Positions 5,421-6,419 of a stretch of 6,419 nucleotides of DNA are shown here, piece by piece. The DNA lies in the NCBI GenBank assembly GCA_030149595.1, contig JASFBI010000114.1, positions 1 through 6,419 on the forward strand. The letters run 5' to 3'. Each line of letters begins with the position of its first letter. Within the stretch, counting starts at the first letter, position 1. A program made the translations under genes and the position numbers. The notes beneath the pieces are model-generated. The model was not told the origin of the DNA and did not search any database. It worked only from the letters and a program-made list of their open reading frames with translations. Source of the DNA: Desulfobacterales bacterium. GTDB lineage: Bacteria; Desulfobacterota; Desulfobacteria; Desulfobacterales; DAOWNP01.

Positions 5421-6214
5421 TGTTTTTTAATATATTTTTTAAATTGTCCGGAAAGTGAATATATCAACTCCGAAGCGAGATAGCCTATGGGAGTACAGGT
5501 TTTATAAATGGTATCTGCTGCTTTAGCATGGAGATATACTCCGGTATATGCAGAAGATTCAACAGAATACCCGGAAGTTATAAGTCCTGCAATTATACCT
5601 GTCAGTACATCTCCCATTCCGCCTGATGCCATTCCTGAATTGCCAAAAGGGTTAATGTATACTTTGCCGCATGGTGTTGCTATAATGGTTTTTGCACCCT
5701 TTAATACAATAATCACATTATATTTTTCAGCAAACTTTATTGCATATAAAATCCTGTCTTTTTGAATGGATTGAGTGTCTGTTTGCATCAGTCCTGCCAT
5801 TTCACCAGGATGAGGTGTTAATATTACAGGTGCCTTAGCTGTTTTTAAAATACCGGGGTTATCTGCTATACAATTGATTCCGTCTGCATCTATAACCATG
5901 GGGATATTACAAAAAGGTATTAGTTTATTAACCAGTTTTTTAGTGGTATTTTCAGTCCCCATGCCAGGTCCTAATGCAAGGCATTTTTTATTTGTTAGAT
6001 TGTGTGTAATTGTGTCAAAGGCTGTTTCATCTATACAATGATTGTCTGTTTCATTGAGGCATAGTGTCATGGCTTCAACAAGAGTTGTTTCTAATATGGG
6101 GTTTAGACTTTCAGGAGCAGCTATGGTTACAAGTCCTGCTCCTGTTTTTAATGCACCTTTTGCAGTTAATATGGATGCCCCTGTTTTACCTGATGAGCCG
6201 GAAACAATGAGCAA
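5417..6214 (-). CDS. nnrD: ADP-dependent NAD(P)H-hydrate dehydratase domain (NnrD part of Nnr)
   Basis: The NnrD domain dehydrates the S-form of damaged NAD(P)H hydrates using ADP. The 265-residue frame shows GSSGKTGAS (6-14), GPGMG (82-86), VIDADGIN (107-114), TPHPGEM (133-139), VLKGA (170-174) and SGGMGDVLTG (197-206) with the catalytic Asp202. In most bacteria this domain is the C-terminal half of a two-domain protein with the NnrE epimerase. Here the upstream frame continues as AHKGDCGP and then meets TAA at 6241-6239, beyond which NnrE sequence appears in the same frame. The start given, TTG at 6214, is the best available: it follows AAAGGAG (6232-6226) by 11 bases. It excludes the conserved HKG motif, so activity of the shortened protein is uncertain. 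The 3' end overlaps tsaE by four bases, so this frame must be translated for efficient coupling to tsaE. Either the gene has split into two cistrons or nnr is a pseudogene. Confidence 0.8.
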   Translation of the reverse strand: MLIVSGSSGKTGASILTAKGALKTGAGLVTIAAPESLNPILETTLVEAMTLCLNETDNHCIDETAFDTITHNLTNKKCLALGPGMGTENTTKKLVNKLIPFCNIPMVIDADGINCIADNPGILKTAKAPVILTPHPGEMAGLMQTDTQSIQKDRILYAIKFAEKYNVIIVLKGAKTIIATPCGKVYINPFGNSGMASGGMGDVLTGIIAGLITSGYSVESSAYTGVYLHAKAADTIYKTCTPIGYLASELIYSLSGQFKKYIKKQ

Positions 6215-6225
6215 AGGGCCGCAGT

Positions 6226-6232
6226 CTCCTTT
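6226..6232 (-). promoter_or_regulatory. Shine-Dalgarno-like AAAGGAG before the NnrD TTG start
   Basis: Minus-strand AAAGGAG lies 11 bases before TTG 6214-6212 and seven bases after the TAA that ends the NnrE part. It is formed by the codons of the conserved Lys-Gly-Asp, so it may be fortuitous, but it would permit re-initiation after the stop. Confidence 0.4.
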
Positions 6233-6238
6233 GTGTGC

Positions 6239-6419
6239 TTAAGGCTTTCTGGGCACAAGAGTATTTTTTATGAGTTTATCGGTAATAAGGGTGTGTTGCG
6301 GGTGAAATTTTTCTGTTACAAACTTGGGTATGCCAATATAAACAATTGATAGTATTCCTGAAAACTCACAAACTGGATGTATAAAATGAACTATTTTAGC
6401 ATGAGCAAAGGTGGCGGTT
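6239..6419 (-). pseudogene. nnr: C-terminal end of the NAD(P)H-hydrate epimerase domain (NnrE part of nnr), cut by window edge
   Basis: NnrE interconverts the R and S forms of NAD(P)H hydrate. The frame runs from the right edge to TAA 6241-6239 and reads TATFAHAKIVHF, then SIVYIGIPKF, then LITDKLIKNTLVPRKP. This matches the end of the epimerase domain (an ATVTFG-like strand and a DIGIP-like strand) and the LPPRxPDAHKG linker that normally leads into NnrD. Translation resumes after the stop, in frame, with AHKGDCG, so only one codon (usually Asp or a similar residue) has become TAA. The gene begins outside the window, so the state of the epimerase active site is not visible. If the stop is real, the epimerase would be released as a separate protein ending in VPRKP, and could well be functional. 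Confidence 0.7.

Overview
The window is AT-rich bacterial chromosome. The cluster nnr-tsaE-lysC, a Class II aspartokinase, an Rh-type ammonium channel and a CheD-HDOD fusion suggest an anaerobic deltaproteobacterium, possibly of the Desulfobacterales. That placement rests on gene content and my memory of gene order, not on a search. All genes are housekeeping, transport or signalling; I see no insertion sequence, prophage, CRISPR array, tRNA or rRNA.

Layout from left to right. (1) Bases 1-1110, minus strand: a gene for a CheD-like domain fused to an HDOD domain. Its CheD part is open and keeps the catalytic residues, but the HDOD part carries four in-frame stop codons and no frameshift, and it runs off the left edge. 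(2) Bases 1111-1319: a divergent intergenic region with a perfect 14-bp terminator-like hairpin in the pyrF leader. (3) Bases 1320-2030, plus strand: pyrF, ending in a terminator at 2148-2201. (4) Bases 2200-3357, minus strand: an Rh-family ammonium/ammonia channel convergent with pyrF, preceded by a good sigma-54 promoter candidate and upstream repeats. (5) Bases 3625-3680: a perfect 22-bp hairpin closing the next transcription unit. (6) Bases 3702-6419, minus strand: an operon reading nnr (NnrE part, then NnrD part), tsaE, lysC. The nnr frame is interrupted by one TAA exactly between its two enzyme domains.

The genes serve separate needs: pyrimidine synthesis (pyrF), ammonium uptake under probable nitrogen control (Rh channel), repair of damaged NAD(P)H (nnr), tRNA t6A modification (tsaE) and entry to the aspartate amino acid pathway (lysC). 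Two genes of this short window show the same lesion type, substitution-type stops in an otherwise conserved frame, while pyrF, the Rh channel, lysC and tsaE are clean. This could mean early gene decay (for example in a host-associated lineage), a real split of nnr into two cistrons, or errors in the assembled sequence. I found no convincing new multi-gene system; the most interesting points are the interrupted frames, the CheD-HDOD fusion, the Rh-channel promoter region and the pyrF leader hairpin.
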